From contig JANQHQ010000026.1 of the NCBI GenBank assembly GCA_028282595.1, positions 62,001 through 126,000 on the forward strand: DNA of 64,000 bases. The letters run 5' to 3'. This DNA is from Chlorobium sp. (GTDB taxonomy: Bacteria; Bacteroidota; Chlorobiia; Chlorobiales; Chlorobiaceae). How positions within the stretch are numbered: the stretch's first letter is position 1; each line of letters opens with the position of its first letter. The notes below the pieces were generated by a model. That model was given only the letters and a program-made list of their open reading frames with translations, searched no databases and was not told the origin of the DNA. The position numbers and the translations under genes were made by a program. Below are positions 42,614 to 51,775 of the stretch, piece by piece.

Positions 42614-44800
42614 TCAGAACTTTTTCGTCCTCAGCATCAGGGAGCTCAGCACCACGCTGACGGAACTCATGGCCATGGCCCCGCCCGCGATCATGGGACT
42701 GAGCAGCCAACCCGTCCACGGATAGAGCAGACCGGCCGCTACGGGAATACCGACGACGTTGTAGAAGAGAGCCCAGAACATGTTCAGACGGATCCGCCCC
42801 ATGGTCAGGCGACTCAGGCGTATGGCCCTCGGCAGGGAGAGCAGATCGTCCTTCATGAACACGACGTCACCGGCCTCCATGGCGATGTCGGTGCCCGATC
42901 CCATGGCGATGCCTATATCCGCGCGGGCGAGCGCAGGAGCGTCGTTGATTCCGTCACCGATCATAGCCACCCTCCCCTCGCGCTGCAGCCCGGCGATGAC
43001 ATCCGCTTTTTCTCCCGGCAGCACGCCGGCCCGGAACGACATTATCCCGGTCTCCCGTGCAATGGTCCGCGCAACCCGTTCGTTGTCCCCGGTTATCATT
43101 GCCGTCCGGAGCCCCATGGCATGCAGTCCGGCGACTGCATCGGCCGCATCCGGCCTGACGGTGTCCCTCAACGCGAACACGGCGAGCGGGCCGCCCTCTC
43201 CGGCAAGCATGACCGTCGTCGTTCCTTCCCGCTCGAACGCTTCGACGGTTTCGCGGAAATACTCCGTATCCGTTCCGGATTCGGCAATGAAACGGACGGA
43301 CCCGATCCGGTAGCGGGTACCCTCGACAAGGGCTTCGACTCCCCGTCCGGGATGCGCCGTGAACCCGTCCATCTCCAACGGCTCGATACCCTCCGCTTCG
43401 GCCTTCTTCACCACGGCCGCCGCCAGGGGATGCTCCGAACCCCGTTCCAGTCCGGCGGCTATCGCGATGCAGCGCCGCTCACCGGCGTCTTCCCGCACCC
43501 GAACCGCCGTCACCCTCGGCTCGGCTCTCGTAATGGTCCCGGTCTTGTCGAACACGACATGGTCCAGGGAACCGGCGGTTTCCAGAGCCGCGCCGCCCTT
43601 GATGAGAATACCCTCGGCCGCGCCCATGCCCGTCCCGACCATGATCGCCGTCGGCGTCGCGAGCCCCAGCGCACAGGGACAGGCGATAACCAGCACCGAA
43701 ACCGCCGCGACAAGAGCGAAGCCGGGCTCGGCGTCGAGCAGAAAAAACCAGACGAGAAAGGTCGCCGCCGCAACGGCGATGACCGCCGGCACGAACCACG
43801 AGGAAACCCTGTCGGCGAAGCGCTGAACCGGCGCTTTCCGCATCTGGGCGTCTTCCACCAGGCGGATGATCCTGGCAAGCATGGTTTCCGACCCGACCCG
43901 GGTCACCCGCATCGAAAAAACTCCCTCCCGGTTGATGGTCGATCCTATAACAGGGTCGCCTTCGCCGCGTGCGACCGGAATGCTCTCGCCGGTTACCATG
44001 CTCTCGTCGAGCGTCGTCCTCCCCCGGATGATCTCGCCGTCGAGCGGAACCTGCTCACCAGGACGAACGACAACCGTTTCATCCGGATCAACCTCTCCGA
44101 CCGGAACCCTCGCCTCGACCCCGTTACGGATAACCGACGCTTCCCCGGGAAAAAGCTTTTCGAGCTTTCTGATCGCTTCGGAGGTCCGTCGCCTCGAGAC
44201 CGCCTCGAGATATTTCCCGAAAACCACGAGCGTGATCAGCACGGCCGACGTTTCGAAATACTGGTCCGCGCCTCCCCCCTCGAAAAGCAGCAGATAGAGC
44301 GAATAGCCGTACGCCGCGCTTGTCCCCAGGGTCACGAGCGTATCCATGGTGGATGAGCGATTTTTCAGGGCAGCAAGAGCCCCCCGGTAGAAAGGGCCGC
44401 CCACGTAGAATTGAACCGGCGTCGCAAGAAACCAGAGCGCATAACCGTGCCACCAGGGAGGCGCCTGCATCATCGACATGCCGAGAACGAGCGCGGGTAC
44501 GGCGAAAATCGCGCCGACGATCAGCTGGGTCCGCAGAGCACGGACCTCCTCGTGATAAAGCCGGTCGTCCCCTGCCGTATCCACGGCTTCTATCACGCGC
44601 GCACCGTAACCTTTGTTCACTATTTCGGCGACAAGCAACTCGGGTGACGTCAGGGCCGGATCGTAGATCACCGACGCCTTGCCCGCCGCGAAATTCACCG
44701 AAGCGTCTCCCACTCCCGCCGCCCTACGAAGCGCTTTTTCGACAACCCTGACACAGCTCTCGCAGTGCATGCCGCTTATTTTCAGGTCGAGGCTTTCCAC
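42614..44800 (-). CDS. copA: Copper-translocating P-type ATPase CopA
   Basis: A 728-residue P1B-type ATPase, probably exporting Cu(I). One N-terminal metal-binding domain (GMHCESC, about 10-16), eight transmembrane helices with the ion-binding ACPCALGLATP, the phosphorylation site DKTGTIT, and GDGINDAPAL are all present. The second half of the ion pathway includes NxxY/MxxxS-type residues (MAMSSVSVVLSS at the C-terminus), consistent with copper. It follows the chaperone gene copZ by 4 bases, on the same strand. Confidence 0.92.
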   Translation of the reverse strand: MESLDLKISGMHCESCVRVVEKALRRAAGVGDASVNFAAGKASVIYDPALTSPELLVAEIVNKGYGARVIEAVDTAGDDRLYHEEVRALRTQLIVGAIFAVPALVLGMSMMQAPPWWHGYALWFLATPVQFYVGGPFYRGALAALKNRSSTMDTLVTLGTSAAYGYSLYLLLFEGGGADQYFETSAVLITLVVFGKYLEAVSRRRTSEAIRKLEKLFPGEASVIRNGVEARVPVGEVDPDETVVVRPGEQVPLDGEIIRGRTTLDESMVTGESIPVARGEGDPVIGSTINREGVFSMRVTRVGSETMLARIIRLVEDAQMRKAPVQRFADRVSSWFVPAVIAVAAATFLVWFFLLDAEPGFALVAAVSVLVIACPCALGLATPTAIMVGTGMGAAEGILIKGGAALETAGSLDHVVFDKTGTITRAEPRVTAVRVREDAGERRCIAIAAGLERGSEHPLAAAVVKKAEAEGIEPLEMDGFTAHPGRGVEALVEGTRYRIGSVRFIAESGTDTEYFRETVEAFEREGTTTVMLAGEGGPLAVFALRDTVRPDAADAVAGLHAMGLRTAMITGDNERVARTIARETGIMSFRAGVLPGEKADVIAGLQREGRVAMIGDGINDAPALARADIGIAMGSGTDIAMEAGDVVFMKDDLLSLPRAIRLSRLTMGRIRLNMFWALFYNVVGIPVAAGLLYPWTGWLLSPMIAGGAMAMSSVSVVLSSLMLRTKKF

Positions 44801-44804
44801 CGGA

Positions 44805-45014
44805 TCAGAGCGTGGCGCTATAGCCCTCTTCTTCGATAGCGACCTTCAGGGCCTCGGGCGAAACCGCGTTTTCGTCGTAGACGACAACCGCCGTACCGGC
44901 GCTGTGCGATACATCGGCCTTGCGCACTCCGTCGAGTTCCTCGAGAGATTCCCTCACGAGCGTCTCGCAACTCCCGCAATGCATGCCGCCGACAGTAATG
45001 GTTACGGTTTTCAT
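44805..45014 (-). CDS. copZ: Copper chaperone CopZ (heavy-metal-associated domain)
   Basis: A 69-residue ferredoxin-like metallochaperone with the metal-binding motif GMHCGSC near the N-terminus. It starts MKTVTITVGG and ends EEEGYSATL. It is the gene directly before copA and should deliver Cu(I) to that pump. Confidence 0.92.
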   Translation of the reverse strand: MKTVTITVGGMHCGSCETLVRESLEELDGVRKADVSHSAGTAVVVYDENAVSPEALKVAIEEEGYSATL

Positions 45015-45089
45015 GTTCTTCTCCCCTCTTTACGGTTACAATCCGCGCCCGACATCTTTCAGCCGACAGGTCGACGGGTCAACGCCGCC

Positions 45090-45965
45090 CTAGAGCATCT
45101 CCCTCATGACGTCGCGTTCCCTGCAACGCCGACGGGCGCGCGAAAAATCCCTCGATGCGTAACAGTAGACGCATCCGTGGAGACAGGTGCCGTAGCTGCC
45201 GATATCCACGCTTCTGATGCAACGGCACTCCGCCGACTGCCCACGGTCCTTGCAGGATGACAGTTCCAGCCCGAAAAGGTTTCGCAGCAAGGCTTCGTCG
45301 ATGCACTTCGACGGCGCCATTCCCGGAAGGGACTCTCTTTGTCCGCACCCCCGCAGGGATATACTGAACCCTTCGGCGGCCTCCCTGAACGCCGACTCCA
45401 GCTCCTGCAACTCGCTCCGGACGGGGGCGGCGCAGCCGAGTCCGGACATCGCCCCGGCGATATGCCGGTACTGTTTCAAGAAGGTTATTATGACGCTGTT
45501 CGTTCCTCCCGCGAGCGACCGGGCCAGCTTCCGGAAATTCTCCCGGTGATACCGCCGGTCGAGAACGGACGTCAGGACGATCGGGTCGTACCGCCAGATG
45601 ACCTTTTCGGCGCCGATCCGTCCGGCAAGACCGAGAAAGTCCTCGATGGCGCTTTCGAGGTCCGGCATCCCCGGCTCCATCCGGCTCGGGTAGCCCGTCA
45701 TCGTGTAGAGGAAGTAGTAGTTGAATCCCCGTGCGTCGAGCTCTTCGAGCCACGGCTGCAGCGGACCTGAAAATCGCGTCCAGAACACAAAGGCGGCGAC
45801 ATCGTCGGGCCGGAGGGAAACCTCTTTCACCTGTGACGGACAGAAGGGATTGGCCACCTTGCAGTAGCCCTGACGGACCCTGTTGATGAACCATTCGGCA
45901 TGGAACGCGGGGAGGTCGGTTCTCCTGCTTGCGGAGACAACATGCCTTTCATTTCCGAACAGCAT
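45090..45965 (-). CDS. DUF1848 family protein with a C-terminal cysteine cluster
   Basis: About 291 residues. The N-terminal part matches the DUF1848 pattern: VVSASRRTDLPAFHAEWF, then FVFWTRFSGPL, then YTMTGYPSRMEPG, then VIWRYDPIVLT. The C-terminal end has a radical-SAM-like or spore-photoproduct-lyase-like CLHGCVYCYA cluster, preceded by further cysteines (CRCIR). An iron-sulfur protein is likely; the reaction is unknown. The frame is open to 46043, but ATG 45965 starts just before conserved sequence. It lies upstream of copZ but with a 75-base gap. Confidence 0.78.
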   Translation of the reverse strand: MLFGNERHVVSASRRTDLPAFHAEWFINRVRQGYCKVANPFCPSQVKEVSLRPDDVAAFVFWTRFSGPLQPWLEELDARGFNYYFLYTMTGYPSRMEPGMPDLESAIEDFLGLAGRIGAEKVIWRYDPIVLTSVLDRRYHRENFRKLARSLAGGTNSVIITFLKQYRHIAGAMSGLGCAAPVRSELQELESAFREAAEGFSISLRGCGQRESLPGMAPSKCIDEALLRNLFGLELSSCKDRGQSAECRCIRSVDIGSYGTCLHGCVYCYASRDFSRARRRCRERDVMREML

Positions 45966-46183
45966 AAACCCCGGGTCGTATCGTTGTGCCCCCGGAACGT
46001 CCGGCGGCTCCGTCTGCAGGGCATGGCCGGCGTACGGTTGCACGCCACGACCAGCCGGCCGCGGAAATTTTTCGTGACGGATATATGTATATATTATTAC
46101 AGTAAGAATTACAATACAAACCGCCAGAAGGCGAAAAAACGATGCCCATAGCTCCGCTTACGGTTCACTCCGCCGTCAACATC

Positions 46184-46765
46184 ATGCGAACGGCACTGCG
46201 CGGCATCGTGCTGCTGCTTCTGGTAACCGGGGCGGCGCCGCTTCTCTGGGGATGCGACGAGTCCGCGAAGGAGCTCAACGACCTGCAGCAGGCTGTCTGG
46301 CAGAACTCGGATGACGCCGGCGCTTTCGTGAAGCTCGGAAACGCCTACTCGAGAAGACAGCGTTACGACGAGGCGGTCGACGCCTACGAAAAAGCCCTGG
46401 TGCTCAAACCGGAAAGCGGACGAAGCGTCTACCCTGCACTCGGCGCCGCCTACTTCAACCGCAAGGAGTACGCACGCGCTCTCGAATACTTCGAGAAAAG
46501 CCTCGAATACGCCCCGGACGACTCGCTCCGGCACTACGACATGGGCAACGTCTATCTGCAGATGGGGCGGTGCGACAAGGCGATCGGAGCTTACAACATG
46601 GCCATAGAAAACAGTACCGCGTTCGCCGAAGCGTATTACAACCTCGCGATCTGCTATCTCAGAACGAACCGGAGGGACAAAGCGAGGGAAATTCATGCAT
46701 GGCTTCAGGAGAAAAACAACTATCTTGCCGTCTCCCTGGAACGACATCTGGAAAGCGGCGGCTGA
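46184..46765 (+). CDS. TPR-repeat lipoprotein
   Basis: 193 residues with a lipoprotein signal: MRTALRGIVLLLLVTGAAPL and then lipobox LWGC with Cys24. Four TPR-like repeats follow (about 40-180), for example AFVKLGNAYSRRQRYDEAVD and EAYYNLAICYLRTNRRDKAR. It probably acts as a periplasmic-face scaffold. The frame is open to 46142; ATG 46184 was preferred because it gives a standard signal. It stands just ahead of the men genes and may share their transcript. Confidence 0.8.
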   Translation: MRTALRGIVLLLLVTGAAPLLWGCDESAKELNDLQQAVWQNSDDAGAFVKLGNAYSRRQRYDEAVDAYEKALVLKPESGRSVYPALGAAYFNRKEYARALEYFEKSLEYAPDDSLRHYDMGNVYLQMGRCDKAIGAYNMAIENSTAFAEAYYNLAICYLRTNRRDKAREIHAWLQEKNNYLAVSLERHLESGG

Positions 46766-46875
46766 AAACCCGCTTCCGTCAGGCATCGTCAGCAGGGACG
46801 CCCAGTGAAGTACTGAACTCCCGCAGTGACCCGGAAATGACAGTTCCCGCAGGAGAAACATCCGCCGATGTGCAC

Positions 46876-48291
46876 ATGAACAACACAACCGACATCATCG
46901 AACCGGTCAGCAGGCCTCTTCCGATGACGAAGGCTGTCGAGGTTTTGAAGGAGACCGTTCAGCGTCATGCGCTGCAGGAAGAAACCCTGACCGGCAAGCG
47001 GCTCAAAACTTTCACAGCGGAGCTGGCCGATACGGACGCACTGCTCTGGCTGCACGCCCAGGACATCTACCCGAAACTTTACTGGACGAACAGGGACAAG
47101 GACGACCTGGCGGCCGGACTGGGAGAGGCGGATTCGATTCAGCACGGCGCGACCGGACCGAACAGCGACAGTTTCGAAATCCTGCAACGGGAGATAGAAA
47201 AAAAAGACCCCGCAGCCCGCTACTTCGGAGGGTTCTGCTTCAACAACGAACAGAAACAGGACCCGCAGTGGCGCGCCTTCCGGTCGTTCACCTTCATCCT
47301 GCCGCAAATTCTGCTGGAAACCCGCAAGGGAAAACCGGTGCTCACGTGCAATCTCCTGCTCGAGGAGGGAGAGCATCCCGGCGAGCGCTACCGTCAACTG
47401 CTCGATACCCTCGACCGGCTCGTCCCGCCCGTTTCCGACGACAACCGCCAGGTTCCGGAAGCCGTGAACGTTTCGTTCATGCCGGACGAGAAACACTGGG
47501 TCGAAACCTGCAGAAGCATACTGCAACGTTTCCGGGAAGGCCTGATGGGAAAGATCATCCTCGCCCGCCAGACGGTGCTCGAGTTTTCAGAGGCGTTCCC
47601 GCCGCTCCTTTTCATGCTCAGGTACCCCTTTCCGGAAAGTTCGACCTACCGTTACTACTTCGAACCCGAAAAAAACACCGCATTCTTCAGCTTCACTCCC
47701 GAAAGACTCTACCGGCGCGACGGCAACCGCCTGCTGACGGAAGCCCTCGCCGGCACCTGTTCGCGCGAAACGATCCGAGACGGAGGAGTCGACGCCTGCC
47801 AGCGGCTGCTCAACTCGGAAAAAGACATCAGGGAGCACAAATTCGTCAAGGACACCATTGCCAGGGAGCTCGAACCGATCTGCAGCAAAATCGACATGGA
47901 TGAAACCGTCCGGGCGCTGCAGCTCAACCGGCTGGTTCATCTCTACACACGCTGCCGGGCGACCCTGAAGCCGGATTCGGACAACGACAATGCCGTCCTG
48001 CGGTGCCTGCATCCGACACCCGCTGTCGGCGGTGTGCCGAGAGGCAAGGCTCTCGAACAGATCATCCGGCTCGAACCCTTCAGCCGCGGATGGTACGCCG
48101 GCCCCGTGGGATGGATCAGCCGCAGCGCGGCCGAGTTCGCCGTCGGCATTCGCTCGGGTCTCGCGCGCGATGCCCTCGTCTACCTCTATTCGGGCGCCGG
48201 TCTCGTCAGCGGTTCCGACCCGCTGTCGGAATGGGAGGAGGTCGGGCAGAAAATCGGGGACATTCTGGCCATAACCCGTCACACGGGCTGA
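46876..48291 (+). CDS. menF: Isochorismate synthase MenF
   Basis: Converts chorismate to isochorismate, the first committed step of menaquinone synthesis. About 471 residues. The chorismate-binding core has GKIILARQTVLEF, AFFSFTPERLYRR, LLTEALAGTCSRE, HPTPAVGGVPR and the end region FAVGIRSGLARD and LYSGAGLVSGSDPLSEWEE. The start is uncertain: in-frame candidates are ATG 46837, GTG 46870 and ATG 46876, with an AGGAG at about 46851. First gene of menF-D-H-B-C-E. Confidence 0.9.
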   Translation: MNNTTDIIEPVSRPLPMTKAVEVLKETVQRHALQEETLTGKRLKTFTAELADTDALLWLHAQDIYPKLYWTNRDKDDLAAGLGEADSIQHGATGPNSDSFEILQREIEKKDPAARYFGGFCFNNEQKQDPQWRAFRSFTFILPQILLETRKGKPVLTCNLLLEEGEHPGERYRQLLDTLDRLVPPVSDDNRQVPEAVNVSFMPDEKHWVETCRSILQRFREGLMGKIILARQTVLEFSEAFPPLLFMLRYPFPESSTYRYYFEPEKNTAFFSFTPERLYRRDGNRLLTEALAGTCSRETIRDGGVDACQRLLNSEKDIREHKFVKDTIARELEPICSKIDMDETVRALQLNRLVHLYTRCRATLKPDSDNDNAVLRCLHPTPAVGGVPRGKALEQIIRLEPFSRGWYAGPVGWISRSAAEFAVGIRSGLARDALVYLYSGAGLVSGSDPLSEWEEVGQKIGDILAITRHTG

Positions 48292-48315
48292 AGAACAACT
48301 GTTTCCAGAGAGGGC

Positions 48316-50064
48316 ATGAACCACCAGCAGATAACCACACTCTGGAGTAGCCTGATCATCGAAGAGCTCGTACGCCACGATATCAGGCGCTTCTGCATTT
48401 CTCCCGGCTCCCGTTCCACTCCGCTGACCGTTGCGGCCGCACGGCATCCCGAAACGGAGTGCACCATCTTTCCGGATGAACGGGCGGCGGGCTTTTTCGC
48501 CCTCGGATACGCCAAGGGCGCACAGAGACCGGCCGTCCTGATCTGCACCTCCGGCACGGCTGTCGCGAACTACTACCCGGCGGTTGTCGAAGCGTCGCTG
48601 GACAACAGACCGATGCTCATCCTCACGGCGGACAGACCGTTCGAACTGCAGGAAACGGAAGCGAACCAGACCATACGACAGGCGGGTATCTTCGGCGGGT
48701 ATTCGAGATGGAACTTCCAGCTTCCGGAACCGTCGGAAGCGGTGCCCGCGGAAGCGCTTCTCTCGGCGGTGGATCATGCGGTGGCCCGCAGCACCGGAAG
48801 CGACCCCGGCCCCGTTCACCTGAACGCTCCTTTCAGGGAACCGCTCGATCCCGCAACGCCGCCCGGAGACGAATCGTGGACACGCACGCTTGGCGCATGG
48901 AAGACAAGCCGCACACCGCTCGGCCGGAAGGACGGCGGCGAACGTCCGGCAAGCCCGGAGGCGGTCGAACGGGCGGGAGCCCTCCTGGCGAGGGCGTCAT
49001 CGGTCTTTCTCGTTGCAGGCTCGCTCGACCGGCGGGAGGACGCCGAAGCCGTGCTTGAACTTTCGAAAACTCTCGGGGCGCCGCTCTATGCGGATATCAC
49101 GTCCCGGCTCCGCTTTCATCCCCTCTACCGGCCCCTGCAGCACCTGATGCTGTCCGAGCTGTTCACTGCCAGCTTCCGGCCGGACACGGTTCTCCATTTC
49201 GGCGGAAAACTCGTCGGCAAACTGCCGGGCGCGGCCATGCGGCAATGGCGGCCCGAACACGTGCTCGTCATCAGGAACCGCTCGAGCCGCTACAACCCGG
49301 ACCACAACGTCACCCTGAGCCTGCAGGAACCGCCCGGCGCTTTCGCCCGCGCACTCGCCGAAAGCCCGATACAAACCCGAAGCACCCCTCTGCCGGTCGA
49401 AGCCGTCTGCCGGGAGACCGGCGAGCTTATCGGAAAGCACTGCGCCCCCGGCGCGGCGGCAACCGAAATCTCCACCGCGCATCTCCTGTCGAAACATCTT
49501 CCCGAAGGGCACGGGCTCTTTCTCGCCAACAGCATGCCCGTCAGGGACATGGATGTCTACGCCGCTTCCCGTAGCGGCTCGCTCCCTCCGACGGGAACGA
49601 ACCGCGGAGCGAGCGGCATCGACGGCAACATCGCAACAGCCGCCGGTTTCGCCGAGGGCATGCGGAAACCGGTCACTCTCCTGATCGGCGACCTGTCGTT
49701 CCTGCACGACCTCAACTCACTCACCCTGCTCCGCAGTCTGGAACAGCCGCTGCAGATCGTCGTGATCAACAACAACGGTGGCGGCATTTTCTCCTTTCTG
49801 CCGATCTCGGCCCAGCAAGACATCTTCGAAACCCACTTCGGCACACCGCAGAACGTCAACCTGCGCCATGCCGCGGAAACGTTCGGCCTGCCCTACCGGA
49901 ACCCGTCGACCAATGTGGAGTTCATCGAATGCCACGCCGAAAGCTGCCGCTCCGGACTGCCGGGCATCATTGAAATATCCGGTTCGAGGAAGGACAACCT
50001 CCTGGAACATCGCGCCCTGAACGCCGCCATCGGAACAATCGTCGATCGCCACCTATGCGGATAA
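48316..50064 (+). CDS. menD: 2-succinyl-5-enolpyruvyl-6-hydroxy-3-cyclohexene-1-carboxylate synthase MenD
   Basis: Thiamine-diphosphate enzyme joining 2-oxoglutarate and isochorismate. 582 residues. FCISPGSRSTPLTVAAARHP, the FFALGYAKGAQRPAVLICTSG region, MPVRDMDVYA, and the ThDP motif GDLSFLHDLNSL followed by INNNGGGIFSFLP are all present. It starts 24 bases after menF and overlaps menH by 10 bases. Confidence 0.96.
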   Translation: MNHQQITTLWSSLIIEELVRHDIRRFCISPGSRSTPLTVAAARHPETECTIFPDERAAGFFALGYAKGAQRPAVLICTSGTAVANYYPAVVEASLDNRPMLILTADRPFELQETEANQTIRQAGIFGGYSRWNFQLPEPSEAVPAEALLSAVDHAVARSTGSDPGPVHLNAPFREPLDPATPPGDESWTRTLGAWKTSRTPLGRKDGGERPASPEAVERAGALLARASSVFLVAGSLDRREDAEAVLELSKTLGAPLYADITSRLRFHPLYRPLQHLMLSELFTASFRPDTVLHFGGKLVGKLPGAAMRQWRPEHVLVIRNRSSRYNPDHNVTLSLQEPPGAFARALAESPIQTRSTPLPVEAVCRETGELIGKHCAPGAAATEISTAHLLSKHLPEGHGLFLANSMPVRDMDVYAASRSGSLPPTGTNRGASGIDGNIATAAGFAEGMRKPVTLLIGDLSFLHDLNSLTLLRSLEQPLQIVVINNNGGGIFSFLPISAQQDIFETHFGTPQNVNLRHAAETFGLPYRNPSTNVEFIECHAESCRSGLPGIIEISGSRKDNLLEHRALNAAIGTIVDRHLCG

Positions 50065-50873
50065 CGACCTCCCGCTTCGACATGCACGTCGATGTCAGGA
50101 GAGGCGGCCGCAAGCCCGGCATCCTTCTCCTGCACGGATTCCTCGGTTCGGGAGCCGACTGGGAAAAGTCCGCGGAATCCCTGTCGCACGACCGTCCCTG
50201 CTTCATGCCGGACCTTCCCTGGCACGGAACCACGTACTCCGTCGACCCGCGGCCCGGTTCTTTCGAAGAGACCGCCCGGGAGATCACCGAAACGGCGCGA
50301 AAAATCAGTCCGGAACCCTGCCACCTCGCAGGCTACTCCATGGGCGGGAGGATCGGTCTCTATCTGGCTCTCCACTATCCGGAACAGTTCAGAAGCGCGA
50401 TTATCGTCTCCGCCTCTCCCGGTCTGAAAACGCCCGAAGAACGAACGCTTCGACGGCAATCGGACGAAAGAGTCGCCGAACGGATATCGGCAGGCTTCGA
50501 AAGCTTCCTCGACGAGTGGTACCGCCTGCCGCTGTTCGAACCTCTCAGAACCCATCCCTCGTTCCCCGCGATTCTCGAACGGCGCCGCAAAAACGATCCG
50601 GAGTCCCTCGTCACCGCGCTCCGCACTCTCGGAACCGGCCGTCAGCCGTCTCTCTGGAGTACACTTCGCGGAAACCGCCTGCCGTTACGCTTTTTCGCCG
50701 GGGAAAAAGACACAAAGTACGTTGAGATTGGCCGCCAATTGGTTAATTTATGCCCTTGTTCGGAACTGGTTGTCTTTCCGGACTGCGGCCACACGCCGCA
50801 CCTCGAAAACAGGAGTCTGTTTCTCGAACGCCTGACCGGGTTTCTTGACACAGTCGACGGGCGATCGGGATAA
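50055..50873 (+). CDS. menH: 2-succinyl-6-hydroxy-2,4-cyclohexadiene-1-carboxylate synthase MenH
   Basis: Alpha/beta-hydrolase that eliminates pyruvate in menaquinone synthesis. 272 residues. LLLHGFLGSGADWEK, nucleophile Ser in AGYSMGGRIGLYLAL, acid region AGEKDTKYVEIG and catalytic His in DCGHTPHLENR are present. It starts within the last 10 bases of menD, suggesting coupled translation. Confidence 0.92.
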   Translation: MRITTSRFDMHVDVRRGGRKPGILLLHGFLGSGADWEKSAESLSHDRPCFMPDLPWHGTTYSVDPRPGSFEETAREITETARKISPEPCHLAGYSMGGRIGLYLALHYPEQFRSAIIVSASPGLKTPEERTLRRQSDERVAERISAGFESFLDEWYRLPLFEPLRTHPSFPAILERRRKNDPESLVTALRTLGTGRQPSLWSTLRGNRLPLRFFAGEKDTKYVEIGRQLVNLCPCSELVVFPDCGHTPHLENRSLFLERLTGFLDTVDGRSG

Positions 50874-50953
50874 ACGCCGCCCGGCGAGACTTTCGAACGG
50901 CGACCGGGAACGATACCGGAGCACCTTCATTCAGAACAAAAAAACACTGCATC

Positions 50954-51775
50954 ATGAGCACCGTAAACTGGATACAGGCCGGTGAATTCACCGATATTTT
51001 CTACCATAAGGCCGAAGGCATCGCCAAGATCACCATCAACCGCCCCGAGCGGCGCAACGCATTCCGTCCGCAGACGGTCGTCGAAATGATCCGCGCGCTC
51101 GACGACGCCCGGAACGACGAGGCGATCGGCGTCGTCATCCTCACCGGCGAAGGGCCGCTGGCATTCTGCTCAGGCGGCGACCAGAAAATCAGGGGCGACG
51201 CGGGCTACGCCGACGAAAAAGGCGTCAACCGGCTCAACGTTCTGGACTTTCAGCGTAACATCCGCAACTGTCCCAAACCGGTCATCGCCATGGTCGCGGG
51301 TTATGCGATCGGGGGCGGACATGTGCTGCACATGCTCTGCGACCTGACCATAGCGGCCGACAACGCCGTTTTCGGCCAGACCGGCCCCAAGGTCGGCTCG
51401 TTCGACGGCGGCTGGGGCGCGAGCTACATGGCACGCATCGTCGGCCAGAAAAAAGCCCGTGAGATCTGGTATCTCTGCCGCCAGTACAGCGCACAGGAAG
51501 CGCTCGACATGGGGCTGGTCAATACCGTCGTTCCGCTCGACCGGCTCGAGGAGGAGACCGTCGCCTGGTGCCGCGAAATTCTCCAGCACTCCCCGCTGGC
51601 CATCAGGTGCCTGAAATCCGCCCTGAACGCCGACTGCGACGGCCAGGCGGGCCTGCAGGAGCTGGCGGGCAACGCAACCCTGCTATACTACATGTGCGAA
51701 GAAGCGCAGGAGGGGAAAAACGCCTTCGTGGAGAAACGCAGGCCCGATTTCGGAAAATTCCCGAAGAGGCCGTGA
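50954..51775 (+). CDS. menB: 1,4-dihydroxy-2-naphthoyl-CoA synthase MenB
   Basis: Crotonase-family ring-closing enzyme. 273 residues: INRPERRNAFRPQTVVEM, CSGGDQKIRGDAGY, GYAIGGGHVLHMLCDL and the MenB-type GPKVGSFDGGWGASYMARIV motif are all seen. It has 80 bases upstream after menH, and its stop overlaps the GTG start of menC by 4 bases. Confidence 0.97.
   Translation: MSTVNWIQAGEFTDIFYHKAEGIAKITINRPERRNAFRPQTVVEMIRALDDARNDEAIGVVILTGEGPLAFCSGGDQKIRGDAGYADEKGVNRLNVLDFQRNIRNCPKPVIAMVAGYAIGGGHVLHMLCDLTIAADNAVFGQTGPKVGSFDGGWGASYMARIVGQKKAREIWYLCRQYSAQEALDMGLVNTVVPLDRLEEETVAWCREILQHSPLAIRCLKSALNADCDGQAGLQELAGNATLLYYMCEEAQEGKNAFVEKRRPDFGKFPKRP

Noticed and set aside
42356..44356. Plus-strand open frame of 666 codons opposite copA
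   Set aside because: Shadow of copA; the translation is His/Arg/Gly-rich without family features.
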